From Flavobacterium aciduliphilum (GTDB lineage Bacteria > Bacteroidota > Bacteroidia > Flavobacteriales > Flavobacteriaceae): DNA of 64,000 nt. The stretch covers positions 62,001-126,000 of the forward strand of contig NZ_QLSZ01000007.1 of the NCBI RefSeq assembly GCF_003268855.1, written 5' to 3'. The notes beneath the pieces were generated by a model, which saw only the letters and a program-made list of their open reading frames with translations, was not told the origin of the DNA and did no database searches. Shown one piece after another: positions 35,441 to 43,709 of this stretch. Position 1 is the stretch's first letter. Every line of letters begins with the position of its first letter. The translations under genes and the position numbers were made by a program.

Positions 35441-36723
35441 TCCCAAAAATAGAAAAGGCCTCTTTAGATGAAATTAAAGCTTTTCAAGAGCAAAAACTTT
35501 TGGAGGTTTTGACCTATGTGAGCGAAAAATCATCATTTTATAAAAATCTTTTTGCTAAAGAAGGTATAGATATTAAAAACATCAAAACGTTAGAAGATTT
35601 AAATCAAATACCTGTTACGACTAAAGAAGATTTGCAAAAATTTAATGATGATTTTTTGTGTGTTCCTGTGAGTGAAATTATTGATTTTGCAACGACTTCT
35701 GGTACATTAGGAGAACCTGTAACCTTCGGATTAACCGATAATGATTTAGACCGATTAGCCTATAATGAAGCTATTTCATTTGATTGTGCCGGGATTAAAG
35801 AAGGGGATGTTGTTCAACTGATGACTACTATAGATAGGCGTTTTATGGCTGGATTGGCTTATTTTTTGGGATTACGAAAAATGAAAGTAGGCGTTATTCG
35901 AGTAGGAGCGGGCATCCCCGAATTGCAATGGGATTCAATTAGAAAATACAAACCAACTTATTTAATTACGGTTCCATCATTTCTTTTAAAATTGATTGAA
36001 TATGCTGAAGCACATACTATTGATTTTAATAATTCTGGAATTAAAGGCGCAATCTGTATTGGAGAATCATTGCGTAATCAAGATTTCACACTTAATACGC
36101 TGTCAAAAAAAATTACAGAAAAATGGAATATTAAATTGTTTTCAACGTATGCCTCTACTGAAATGAGTACTGCTTTTACCGAATGTGAACACGGAAATGG
36201 TGGGCATCATCATCCTGAATTGATTATTGTTGAGGTTTTAGATGAACAGAATCAACCCGTTAAAAATGGTGAATTAGGCGAATTGACTTTTACCACACTT
36301 GGAATTGAAGCCATGCCATTAATTCGTTTCAAAACAGGGGATATTGTGAAGTTTCATGATCAACCTTGTACTTGTGGCAGAACCACGTTGCGTGTTGGCC
36401 CCGTAATTGGTAGAAAACAGCAAATGATAAAATATAAAGGCACTACATTGTATCCACCTGCTATGAATGATGTATTAAATGGTTTCGAAAATATAGAAAC
36501 ACACATTATAGAAATTTCGACGAATGATTTAGGAACCGACGAAATTTTGATAAAACTTGCTGTAAAAGAACAATCTGAAGTTTTTTTACACGAAATAAAA
36601 GACCATTTTAGAGCTAAACTACGTGTAACTCCAAAAATAGAATATTGCTCAAGAGAATCTTTAAATACTCTTATTTTCAATCCCATGAGTCGTAAACCTA
36701 TTCATTTTTTTGATTTGAGATAA
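35437..36723 (+). CDS. PaaK-like aryl-CoA/ACP ligase
   Basis: The 428-residue adenylate-forming enzyme has TTSGTLGEP at residues 86-94 and later YASTEMS, then RFKTGDIV, the core motifs of phenylacetate-CoA ligases. TCGR near 310 follows. It should adenylate an aryl acid, and in this cluster the best candidate is 4-coumarate made by the tyrosine ammonia-lyase at the opposite end of the operon, loading it on CoA or ACP as starter. It is the last gene of the cluster, just before a strong terminator. Confidence 0.87.
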   Translation: MIPKIEKASLDEIKAFQEQKLLEVLTYVSEKSSFYKNLFAKEGIDIKNIKTLEDLNQIPVTTKEDLQKFNDDFLCVPVSEIIDFATTSGTLGEPVTFGLTDNDLDRLAYNEAISFDCAGIKEGDVVQLMTTIDRRFMAGLAYFLGLRKMKVGVIRVGAGIPELQWDSIRKYKPTYLITVPSFLLKLIEYAEAHTIDFNNSGIKGAICIGESLRNQDFTLNTLSKKITEKWNIKLFSTYASTEMSTAFTECEHGNGGHHHPELIIVEVLDEQNQPVKNGELGELTFTTLGIEAMPLIRFKTGDIVKFHDQPCTCGRTTLRVGPVIGRKQQMIKYKGTTLYPPAMNDVLNGFENIETHIIEISTNDLGTDEILIKLAVKEQSEVFLHEIKDHFRAKLRVTPKIEYCSRESLNTLIFNPMSRKPIHFFDLR

Positions 36724-36740
36724 GGGTTTATTTCAAAATA

Positions 36741-36780
36741 AAACCCCAATTCATTAGAATTAGGGTTTAAAATTTTTTTT
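36741..36780. terminator. Bidirectional terminator between pigment cluster and pnp
   Basis: AAACCCCAATTC (36741-36752) pairs with GAATTAGGGTTT (36757-36768) over 12 positions with one mismatch and a 4-nt loop. A T-run follows on the + strand (36773-36780) and a U-rich tail follows on the minus strand. It separates convergent genes. Confidence 0.82.
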
Positions 36781-36788
36781 CGAAAAAA

Positions 36789-38945
36789 TTATCCTTTTGG
36801 AGTTTCTTTTTTATCTTCTCTTGGAGGTCTCGGTAAAAGTTGTTTTCTGGATACTTTTTCTTTCTTTGTTTTAGGATCAATACCCAAATATTTCACCATA
36901 AACACATCACCCATATTCACTACATCAGAAACATTTTCTGTTCTTTCCCAAGCTAATTCAGAAACGTGAAGTAATACTTCATTTCCTGGAGCTTTTGTAT
37001 ATTCTACAACCGCACCAAAATCTAACATCTTTATTACTTTTACTTCATAAGCTTCACCAACTTCAGGTTTAAATATGATAGAGTCAATTTTTGCCAATAC
37101 CGCTGCAATTCCGTCTGGGTCAGTTCCAAGAATTTCAACAACACCTTGCTCATCAACTTCGTTAATCACAATAGTTGTACCAGTAGTTTTTTGTAATTCT
37201 TGAATCACTTTTCCTCCTGGTCCAATTAAGGCGCCAATAAAGTTTCCTGGAATTGTACGCATGATGATTTTAGGAGCATGTTTTTTAACATCTTCTCTTG
37301 GTGTAGCAATAGTTTCAGTGATTTTTCCTAAAATGTGCATACGTCCTTCACGAGCTTGTTCTAGTGCTCGCTCCATAATGTCATAACGCAATCCATCAAT
37401 TTTGATGTCCATTTGACAAGCCGTGATACCGTCTTTAGTTCCTGTTACTTTAAAGTCCATGTCTCCTAAGTGGTCTTCATCACCTAAAATATCTGATAAC
37501 ACTGCAAATTTTTGACCATCAGTAATTAATCCCATAGCAATACCAGAAACTGGTTTAACCATTTGTACTCCAGCATCCATCAAAGCCATTGTTCCAGCGC
37601 AAACCGTAGCCATAGAAGAAGAACCATTAGACTCTAATACCTCAGAAACCACTCGAATTGTATAAGGACAATCAGTAGGAATCATATTTTTCAAAGCGCG
37701 CTGTGCTAAATTTCCATGCCCAACTTCCCTTCTTGAAGTTCCTCTTAAAGGTTTTGCTTCACCAGTTGAAAAGGGTGGAAAATTATAATGTAAATAGAAT
37801 TTTTCTTCTCCTTGTTCTGAGGCATTGTCAATGATGTTGGCTTCTCTAGAAGTTCCTAGTGTTACTGTAGCTAAGGCTTGTGTTTCTCCACGAGTAAATA
37901 ATGAAGAGCCGTGAACCGAAGGTAAGTAATCCGTTTCACACCAAATAGGTCTGATTTCGGTTGTTTTACGACCATCTAAACGAAGCCCTTTTTCAAGAAT
38001 AACATTACGAACCGCTTCTTTGTTGGTTTTGTAAAAATATTTACCCACTAATCCAGATAAATCACTGTTTTCAGCATATTCTTCTTCAGAAAACAAAGCT
38101 TTACATTCCTCTTTTACAGCCGCAAATTTTTCGCCTCTTTCGCTTTTCCCAGAAGCTTCTTGAGCAATAGCATAACATTTATCGTATGCGGCTTCTTTAA
38201 TTTTTTTGTAAACAGCTTCATCTTCTACTTCTCCTTCATAAGTTCTGTAGGCTGGTGAACCAACAGCTCCTCGCAAACGTTGTTGGGCTAAAATTTGCAC
38301 TTTAATGGCTTCATGCGCAAATTTAATAGCTTCCACCATTTCGGCTTCTGAAATTTCTTTCATTTCCCCTTCAACCATAGCTACAGAGTCCATAGAAGCC
38401 CCAATCATCATGTCGATATCTGAATGTTCTAAAGCAGCTCTACTTGGGTTGATGACTAATTTCCCGTCAATACGTGCCACACGCACTTCCGAAATTAAGT
38501 TATAAAAAGGAATGTCAGAAACAGCTAATGCCGCCGATGCTGCTAATCCAGCCAAAGCATCGGGCATCACATTTTCATCATGCGACATCAATTGGATCAT
38601 CACTTGCGTTTCTGCATGATAATCATCAGGGAACAAGGGACGCAAGACACGGTCAACCAATCGCATGGTTAATACTTCGCTGTCGCTTGGACGTGCTTCT
38701 CTTTTGAAAAAACCGCCAGGAAAACGTCCTGCAGCAGCAAATTTTTCACGGTAATCTACCGTTAAAGGTAAAAAGTCAACACCTGGGTTTGATGTTCTAG
38801 CCGATACTGCTGTTGCTAAAAGCATGCAGTCTCCGCATCTCACAACAACCGAACCGTCGGCTTGTTTTGCTAATTTACCTGTTTCGATTGTGATGGTTCT
38901 TCCATCACCTAAATCGATTGTTTCTTGGGTTACTTTTGGAATCAT
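36789..38945 (-). CDS. pnp: Polyribonucleotide nucleotidyltransferase
   Basis: The 718-residue PNPase starts with two RNase PH domains, then a KH domain ([20 protein letters not shown] near 560) and an S1 domain ([20 protein letters not shown] near 630). It degrades RNA phosphorolytically from the 3' end and is part of the RNA-decay machinery. Length is normal for the family. It lies downstream of rpsO, the usual bacterial order, with a terminator and a leader hairpin between them. Confidence 0.98.
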   Translation of the reverse strand: MIPKVTQETIDLGDGRTITIETGKLAKQADGSVVVRCGDCMLLATAVSARTSNPGVDFLPLTVDYREKFAAAGRFPGGFFKREARPSDSEVLTMRLVDRVLRPLFPDDYHAETQVMIQLMSHDENVMPDALAGLAASAALAVSDIPFYNLISEVRVARIDGKLVINPSRAALEHSDIDMMIGASMDSVAMVEGEMKEISEAEMVEAIKFAHEAIKVQILAQQRLRGAVGSPAYRTYEGEVEDEAVYKKIKEAAYDKCYAIAQEASGKSERGEKFAAVKEECKALFSEEEYAENSDLSGLVGKYFYKTNKEAVRNVILEKGLRLDGRKTTEIRPIWCETDYLPSVHGSSLFTRGETQALATVTLGTSREANIIDNASEQGEEKFYLHYNFPPFSTGEAKPLRGTSRREVGHGNLAQRALKNMIPTDCPYTIRVVSEVLESNGSSSMATVCAGTMALMDAGVQMVKPVSGIAMGLITDGQKFAVLSDILGDEDHLGDMDFKVTGTKDGITACQMDIKIDGLRYDIMERALEQAREGRMHILGKITETIATPREDVKKHAPKIIMRTIPGNFIGALIGPGGKVIQELQKTTGTTIVINEVDEQGVVEILGTDPDGIAAVLAKIDSIIFKPEVGEAYEVKVIKMLDFGAVVEYTKAPGNEVLLHVSELAWERTENVSDVVNMGDVFMVKYLGIDPKTKKEKVSRKQLLPRPPREDKKETPKG

Positions 38946-39043
38946 AAAAATGTAATTCGTTTAAACTATTAGGTTAGTTGTGTTGTTGTGTGTTAGTAGT
39001 TGTATGTAACCCAATGAAAAACCGAAACTTTTCTTTATTGTTG

Positions 39044-39061
39044 AAGTGTTTGGAAACACTT
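39044..39061 (-). repeat. Hairpin in the rpsO-pnp spacer
   Basis: AAGTGTTT (39044-39051) and AAACACTT (39054-39061) form an 8-bp perfect inverted repeat with a 2-nt centre. It lies just after the rpsO terminator, in what would be the 5' leader of pnp. In E. coli a pnp leader stem-loop is the target of autoregulation; whether this one has such a role is unknown. Confidence 0.5.
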
Positions 39062-39070
39062 AAATTTAAA

Positions 39071-39099
39071 AACAAAAAGAGGCGCGCAGGCACCTCTTT
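39071..39099 (-). terminator. Intrinsic terminator after rpsO
   Basis: On the minus strand AAAGAGGTGC pairs with GCGCCTCTTT over 10 bp (one G-U), with a 4-nt loop and a following U-rich tail. It lies 11 bp after the rpsO stop and probably attenuates transcription into pnp. Confidence 0.8.
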
Positions 39100-39109
39100 A
39101 AGATATGTA

Positions 39110-39379
39110 TTATTTTCTAATACCTAATTCTTTAATAATCTCACGATATCTGTTGATATCTTTTTTCTTTAGGTAATCTAGAAGACTTCTTCTTTTTCCT
39201 ACCAATTTCACTAACGAACGCTCTGTGTTGTAATCGTGACGATTTGATTTTAAGTGTCCAGTTAAGTGGTTAATTCTAAATGTAAACAAAGCGATTTGCC
39301 CTTCTGCAGATCCTGTGTTTTCAGCTTTTCCTCCGTGTTTAGCGAAGATTTCAGCTTTAGTTTCTTTAGTTAAATACAT
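39110..39379 (-). CDS. rpsO: 30S ribosomal protein S15
   Basis: The 89-residue S15 protein binds the central domain of 16S rRNA. Typical motifs are ENTGSAEGQIALFTFRINHL, HLKSNRHDYNTERSLVKLVGKR and RRSLLDYLKKKD. Full normal length. It has a strong promoter about 57-87 nt upstream and a terminator just after the stop. Confidence 0.98.
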   Translation of the reverse strand: MYLTKETKAEIFAKHGGKAENTGSAEGQIALFTFRINHLTGHLKSNRHDYNTERSLVKLVGKRRSLLDYLKKKDINRYREIIKELGIRK

Positions 39380-39435
39380 TCCAATATTATTTAAATGATT
39401 ATTATGTATGAAAGAGGATTTTCCTATTTCGTTTG

Positions 39436-39466
39436 CAAAGATAATCTTCTTTTTTTATTAGGCAAA
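39436..39466 (-). promoter_or_regulatory. Promoter of rpsO
   Basis: Read on the minus strand: TTTG (39466-39463), a 19-bp spacer and TATCTTTG (39443-39436), a perfect match to TTTG-N19-TAnnTTTG. The predicted start lies about 50 nt before the rpsO ATG, leaving room for a leader that S15 could bind for feedback. Confidence 0.7.
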
Positions 39467-39480
39467 TAAAAAAGTACTCT

Positions 39481-39936
39481 TTAAAATAATTTTGCAACTT
39501 CGTGGTTTACAAACTCCAGAAATCGTTCGTCTGCTGCTGTAAAAGGATTTAATGTATGGCTATCAATGTCGAGTTGGCCAATATTTATTCCATTTACAAA
39601 TAATGGAATTACAATTTCTGATTTTACAGTAATGCTACAAGCTATGTAATTATCTTGAGCTGAAACATCGGGAACCACAAAGTTAGCGTTCGATTCAGCT
39701 ACTTGTCCACAAATTCCTTTACCGAATGGAATAATGGTATGGTCGGTTTCAGCACCATAATAAGGACCTAAGTGTAAGGTTCTATTTTCGTGATTGGCAA
39801 AATAAAATCCCACCCAATTATAATAATCTACTCTTTCTGATAGATATTTACACAAGTTTTTTAATTTTTCATCACGGGAGAAATCCTTTTTTTGAAGTAT
39901 TTCAATTACAGACGTTTGTAGGGCTTCGAAATTCAT
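39481..39936 (-). CDS. GAF-domain free methionine-R-sulfoxide reductase-like
   Basis: The 151-residue single GAF protein has the fRMsr pattern: YYNWVGFYF, PFGKGICGQVAE (Cys76), VVPDVSAQDNYIACS (Cys100) and SEIVIPLF, then GQLDIDSHTLNPF. Family members reduce free methionine-R-sulfoxide with redox cysteines. E. coli fRMsr has three such cysteines; only two are seen in the equivalent region here. It protects against oxidative damage in the cytoplasm. Its own promoter is likely. Confidence 0.87.
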   Translation of the reverse strand: MNFEALQTSVIEILQKKDFSRDEKLKNLCKYLSERVDYYNWVGFYFANHENRTLHLGPYYGAETDHTIIPFGKGICGQVAESNANFVVPDVSAQDNYIACSITVKSEIVIPLFVNGINIGQLDIDSHTLNPFTAADERFLEFVNHEVAKLF

Positions 39937-39950
39937 TTTATACTTTTTTG

Positions 39951-39958
39951 CAAAAGTA
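39951..39958 (-). promoter_or_regulatory. Promoter -7 element of the GAF gene
   Basis: TACTTTTG on the minus strand matches TAnnTTTG and ends 15 nt before the ATG at 39936. No upstream TTTG at the expected distance. Confidence 0.45.
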
Positions 39959-40005
39959 CGTATTGAAATTTTGTACTTTTACCTAAAATTTGTTAAAAAA
40001 ATACT

Positions 40006-40563
40006 TTGAGAAGTTACTATATTCAATTTAAGCCTTTTTTGATCTTTTTATTCAAATTCTTAGTGTGTTATGTCTTGCTAACATTTGTATACGAAAAGTA
40101 TCTTGCAAGCTTTGATCAAAATCATTTTGAGGTAGATGGTTTTACAAAATTGGTAGCCAATCAAAGTAAAAATGTAATAAGAGCATTTGATTCTGTAGCA
40201 AGTGTTTCGTCTAGTCGAGTGGAGGCATCGATGAATTTGAAATATAAGGGCAAATGGGTAGCTCGAATCATAGAAGGATGTAATGCTATGAGCGTCATGA
40301 TTCTTTTTGTGAGTTTTGTGGTTGCTTTTTCTGGGACTTGGAAATCTACGTTTCTATATATTTTGTTTGGTAGTCTCATTATACATGTTTTTAATATTTT
40401 ACGCATTGCATTATTGTCAATATCGATGTATAATTATCCACAATACGAATCGGTTCTTCATGGGGTTCTTTTCCCCTTAATTATTTATGGAACTGTCTTT
40501 CTTTTATGGGTAATTTGGGTTAATACCTTTTCTTCTTATGCTAAAAAACATTCTAAAAAATAA
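40006..40563 (+). CDS. xrtF: Exosortase family protein XrtF
   Basis: The 185-residue membrane protein has a likely TTG start and about four or five membrane helices. The catalytic residues of exosortases are visible: Cys92 in IEGCNAMS, Arg133 in NILRIALLS and His152 in LHGVLFP. It corresponds to the Flavobacteriia-specific XrtF type. Exosortases are thought to cleave and sort proteins with a C-terminal sorting tail at the inner membrane. No obvious sorting-tail protein is encoded nearby. The next gene overlaps by 26 bp. Confidence 0.88.
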   Translation: MRSYYIQFKPFLIFLFKFLVCYVLLTFVYEKYLASFDQNHFEVDGFTKLVANQSKNVIRAFDSVASVSSSRVEASMNLKYKGKWVARIIEGCNAMSVMILFVSFVVAFSGTWKSTFLYILFGSLIIHVFNILRIALLSISMYNYPQYESVLHGVLFPLIIYGTVFLLWVIWVNTFSSYAKKHSKK

Positions 40564-40984
40564 AAAAAGAGTTTTTGGAATACTCTTTTTGGTGTTCCTT
40601 CTAGCAGGATTGCGTGCCTTCGAAGAGACACTGTTTTATGATCCTTTTCTGCGGTATTTTAAAACGCCCAATTTCAACAATATTCCTTTACCTAAACTAC
40701 GAATGGTTACTCTTTTTTTTAGTCTAGGATTTCGTTATTATTTAAACTCTATGATTTCTTTAGGTATACTTTGGTTGTTGTTTAAAGAGGGAAAAATTAT
40801 TAAGTTTTCTGTGCTTTTGTACGCTTTTTTTGGTACGATTTTAATGATTAGTTTTTTCTTTGTTTTGGTAAAATTTGGTTCAACCAATAAAATGAATTTG
40901 TTTTACATTAGAAGGTTTATTATTCAGCCGATATTTCTTATTCTTTTTGTGCCTGCTTTTTATTATCAAGAGAAGACTAAATAG
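40538..40984 (+). CDS. Exosortase F system-associated membrane protein
   Basis: The 148-residue protein has four hydrophobic segments (about 12-25, 50-70, 75-105 and 120-140) and a basic start. It lies immediately after xrtF with a 26-bp overlap, the standard pairing of this partner. Its biochemical role is not known; it probably forms a complex with XrtF. It ends with a basic EKTK tail. Confidence 0.82.
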   Translation: MLKNILKNKKRVFGILFLVFLLAGLRAFEETLFYDPFLRYFKTPNFNNIPLPKLRMVTLFFSLGFRYYLNSMISLGILWLLFKEGKIIKFSVLLYAFFGTILMISFFFVLVKFGSTNKMNLFYIRRFIIQPIFLILFVPAFYYQEKTK

Positions 40985-41024
40985 TTGTTTTTTTTCGTAC
41001 CTTTACTAGAACAAAAGTCAGGGT

Positions 41025-41852
41025 ATGAAAGTAGTTAAACATTCAGGGACAATTGTCGATTTCGAACCTGAAAAATTAAAAAAATCATTGTTAAAATCGG
41101 GAGCTGAGGAATCAACAGTTAAACGAATACTAAAAGAAATTCACAGCAAGATATATGATGGTATTTCGACAAAAGAAATATATAAAATTGCTTTTTCGCT
41201 TCTAAAAAAAGAATCCAATCATCATGCGGCCAAGTACAATTTGAGAGCTGCTATTCAAATGCTCGGACCTGCAGGTTTTTTCTTTGAAAAATATATCGCC
41301 CGACTTTTTGAAGCTGAAGGATACAAAACAATCACTAACATGATTTTGCAAGGAAAGTGTGTTTCTCATGAAATTGATGTAATCATAAAAAAAGATATTT
41401 TTGAGATGATAGAATGTAAGTTTCATGCGAGTCGTGATATTGTTTCTGATGTGAAAGTTCCTATGTATATTTTATCCCGATTTAACGATATCAAAGACAG
41501 AAAGCAAATGGTGTTTTCGAAAAATGATAGTATCGAAAAATGTTGGATAGTCACCAATAATCGATTTAGTGCTGATGCCATCGCTTTTGGTACTTGTAGT
41601 GGTATCCAATTGTTGAGTTGGGATTATCCCAAAAAAGAAAATCTAAGAGATCGTATAGATAAAGATCAATTGTATCCTGTAACGTGTTTAACAACGTTGT
41701 CATTGGCGGAAAAAGATAAATTGCTTGTTTCTGATGTGATTTTGGCTCAAGAACTAAGTAATAATACCGAAATCTTAGAACATATTGGACTCAGTTCAAA
41801 TCGGATCAAAAACGTATTAAAAGAAGTGTCTGATTTGTGTAAATACATCTAG
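41025..41852 (+). CDS. ATP-cone protein with a nuclease-like domain
   Basis: The 275-residue protein has an N-terminal ATP-cone (about 1-85: VVKHSGTIVDFEPEKLKKSL). The middle has a PD-(D/E)xK-type motif: HEIDVII with Asp118, then MIECKFH with Glu130, Cys131 and Lys132, typical of Mrr-like or archaeal Holliday-type nucleases. The C terminus is helical. Cones bind ATP/dATP and control enzymes such as ribonucleotide reductase. Here a cone seems to be joined to a nuclease-like domain. Function unknown. It lies 4 bp before the MBL gene, so the two are probably cotranscribed. Confidence 0.8.
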   Translation: MKVVKHSGTIVDFEPEKLKKSLLKSGAEESTVKRILKEIHSKIYDGISTKEIYKIAFSLLKKESNHHAAKYNLRAAIQMLGPAGFFFEKYIARLFEAEGYKTITNMILQGKCVSHEIDVIIKKDIFEMIECKFHASRDIVSDVKVPMYILSRFNDIKDRKQMVFSKNDSIEKCWIVTNNRFSADAIAFGTCSGIQLLSWDYPKKENLRDRIDKDQLYPVTCLTTLSLAEKDKLLVSDVILAQELSNNTEILEHIGLSSNRIKNVLKEVSDLCKYI

Positions 41853-41856
41853 AATT

Positions 41857-43212
41857 ATGAAAGTAACTTTTATTGGCGGAGCAAGAACAGTTACAGGTTC
41901 CAAAACATTACTAGAAAGTAATGGTTATAGAATATTGATAGATTGTGGACAGTTTCAAGGAGTAAAGGCGCTTCGGGAACTTAATTGGGAACCCTTGCCA
42001 ATCTTGCCAAGTACGATAGATTGTGTGTTGCTTACACATGGGCATTTGGATCATTGTGGGTGGTTGCCACGCTTAGTTAGTCAAGGTTTTGATGGAAAAA
42101 TATATTGTACAAGTCCCACTAAAGATATTGCAAAATTAATACTATTGGATAGTGCTAAAATTCAAGAAGAGGAAGCACAAAAAGCGAATGAAGGGAAATA
42201 TTCAAAACATGAAGTCGCCGAACCGCTTTATGATGTAGCTCAGGCCGAACGTGTTTTTCCTCTTTTTACGGTTGTGAAAGAAAACAAAAAAGTGGCATTA
42301 GAAGCTGAAATTTCGGCAGTTTTTTCAAATGCAGGACATATTTTAGGAGCCTCTTCAATAAGCCTACATGCGGAAGGGAAAACCTTGGTGTTTTCTGGAG
42401 ATATAGGTAGAGAGGATGATGTACTCATGTTTCCTCCTAAAAAACCAATTGAAGCAGATTATGTTTTTTTGGAAAGTACTTATGGGAATCGCATACATCC
42501 TGAGGAAGATGTCAAAAGCTTACTTGAAAAGTATATTTCGACCACAATTTCCGGAGGAGGAAATGTAGTCATTCCTAGTTTTGCGGTTGAACGTGCTCAA
42601 ACACTAATGTACTTGTTATGGCAACTCAAAGAAGAAGGCAGACTGCCTCATGTTCCTTATATTATTGATACCCCCATGGGAATTAGTGTTTTGGAGGTTT
42701 TTCAAAGAAACCAAAGTTGGCATAAACTTCCATTGAAGGATTGTATAGAGATGTCTAAGATGTTCGACAAAATTACCGATTACCAAGAAACAATTGAAGC
42801 AATTTATGATAAACGTCCGAAAGTAATTATAGCAGCAAGTGGTATGGTCACTGGAGGTAGGGTGTTGAGTTATTTAGAACGATATATAGGATTGTCTCAA
42901 ACATTGGTAATATTGGTGGGGTATCAGGCAGAAGGAACACGAGGAAGACAGCTCTTAGAAGGAGCATCCGATATTAAAATGAGGGGAAAGTATTTTCCTG
43001 TTCACGCAAAAATTGTAGAAATTGAAGGGCTTTCTGCACATGGCGATCAAGAGGATTTAGTTCACTGGTTGTCTGATTTGAAAAAAGCACCTCAAAAAGT
43101 GTTTATAGTTCATGGAGAAAACGAACCTGCAAAAGCTTTGCAAGAGCAAATAGAAGCTCGATATTCATATGAATGCATCATCCCAGTCATAGGGCAAACT
43201 TTTGAAATTTAA
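41857..43212 (+). CDS. Metallo-beta-lactamase/beta-CASP RNA-processing hydrolase
   Basis: The 451-residue protein has the metal motif HGHLDH at residues 61-66, a beta-CASP region and LSAHGDQEDL near the C terminus. FLESTYGNR and IIAASGMVTGGRVLSY are typical of the Ysh1/CPSF-73-like bacterial family. It is probably a nuclease that processes RNA. It follows the ATP-cone/nuclease gene closely. Length is normal. Confidence 0.9.
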   Translation: MKVTFIGGARTVTGSKTLLESNGYRILIDCGQFQGVKALRELNWEPLPILPSTIDCVLLTHGHLDHCGWLPRLVSQGFDGKIYCTSPTKDIAKLILLDSAKIQEEEAQKANEGKYSKHEVAEPLYDVAQAERVFPLFTVVKENKKVALEAEISAVFSNAGHILGASSISLHAEGKTLVFSGDIGREDDVLMFPPKKPIEADYVFLESTYGNRIHPEEDVKSLLEKYISTTISGGGNVVIPSFAVERAQTLMYLLWQLKEEGRLPHVPYIIDTPMGISVLEVFQRNQSWHKLPLKDCIEMSKMFDKITDYQETIEAIYDKRPKVIIAASGMVTGGRVLSYLERYIGLSQTLVILVGYQAEGTRGRQLLEGASDIKMRGKYFPVHAKIVEIEGLSAHGDQEDLVHWLSDLKKAPQKVFIVHGENEPAKALQEQIEARYSYECIIPVIGQTFEI

Positions 43213-43226
43213 TATTTTAACGTGAT

Positions 43227-43260
43227 TTTGTGATTGTTTTTTGTAGAATGATTACCTTTG
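43227..43260 (+). promoter_or_regulatory. Promoter before the metal-related trio
   Basis: TTTG at 43227-43230, a 22-bp spacer and TACCTTTG at 43253-43260. The start codon at 43265 is only 4 bp after the -7 element, so the transcript may be almost leaderless. Confidence 0.5.
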
Positions 43261-43264
43261 CAGT

Positions 43265-43666
43265 ATGAATTTTAAGAAATCTGTTGCCTTACTATTAACC
43301 GCTTTTCTGTTGATTTTTCAGCTAGGGATTGCTGTTACGATTCATTATTGCGATGATGAAATTGCTTCAATATCCCTTAAAATTCCGTTCTATAATCAAA
43401 ATATTGAACAGAGTTGTTGCGGTAAAATGGAACAAAAATCCAAATGTTGCAAAAACAAAGTAGTTAAATCTGCTGAAAAATTGGATCAAATTAGTACTAA
43501 AATAGTAGGATTTGACGTTTCAGATTTTATAGTTTTTGATAATTGGAGTCCTAGTATTTTTTCTGTTAGAATCTTACCTGTTCAGAAAATAGGGGCTACC
43601 TATTATTGTAATGCACACGCACCACCACTTTATCTTCTCTATCATAGATTGATGTTCTACGCTTAA
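43265..43666 (+). CDS. HYC_CC_PP family protein
   Basis: The 133-residue exported protein shows the three name motifs of this family: HYC at residues 27-29, CC at 51-52 (with a second CC at 61-62) and PP at 120-121 in HAPPLYLLYH. A signal peptide or membrane anchor covers about 5-25. The cysteines suggest metal binding. It stands before a TonB-dependent receptor and an HMA protein, which supports a role in envelope metal handling; the exact function is unknown. Confidence 0.87.
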   Translation: MNFKKSVALLLTAFLLIFQLGIAVTIHYCDDEIASISLKIPFYNQNIEQSCCGKMEQKSKCCKNKVVKSAEKLDQISTKIVGFDVSDFIVFDNWSPSIFSVRILPVQKIGATYYCNAHAPPLYLLYHRLMFYA

Positions 43667-43709
43667 GTTTTTGTTTTTAAAACACGTTATAAACTTAAAC
43701 TACATTTAT

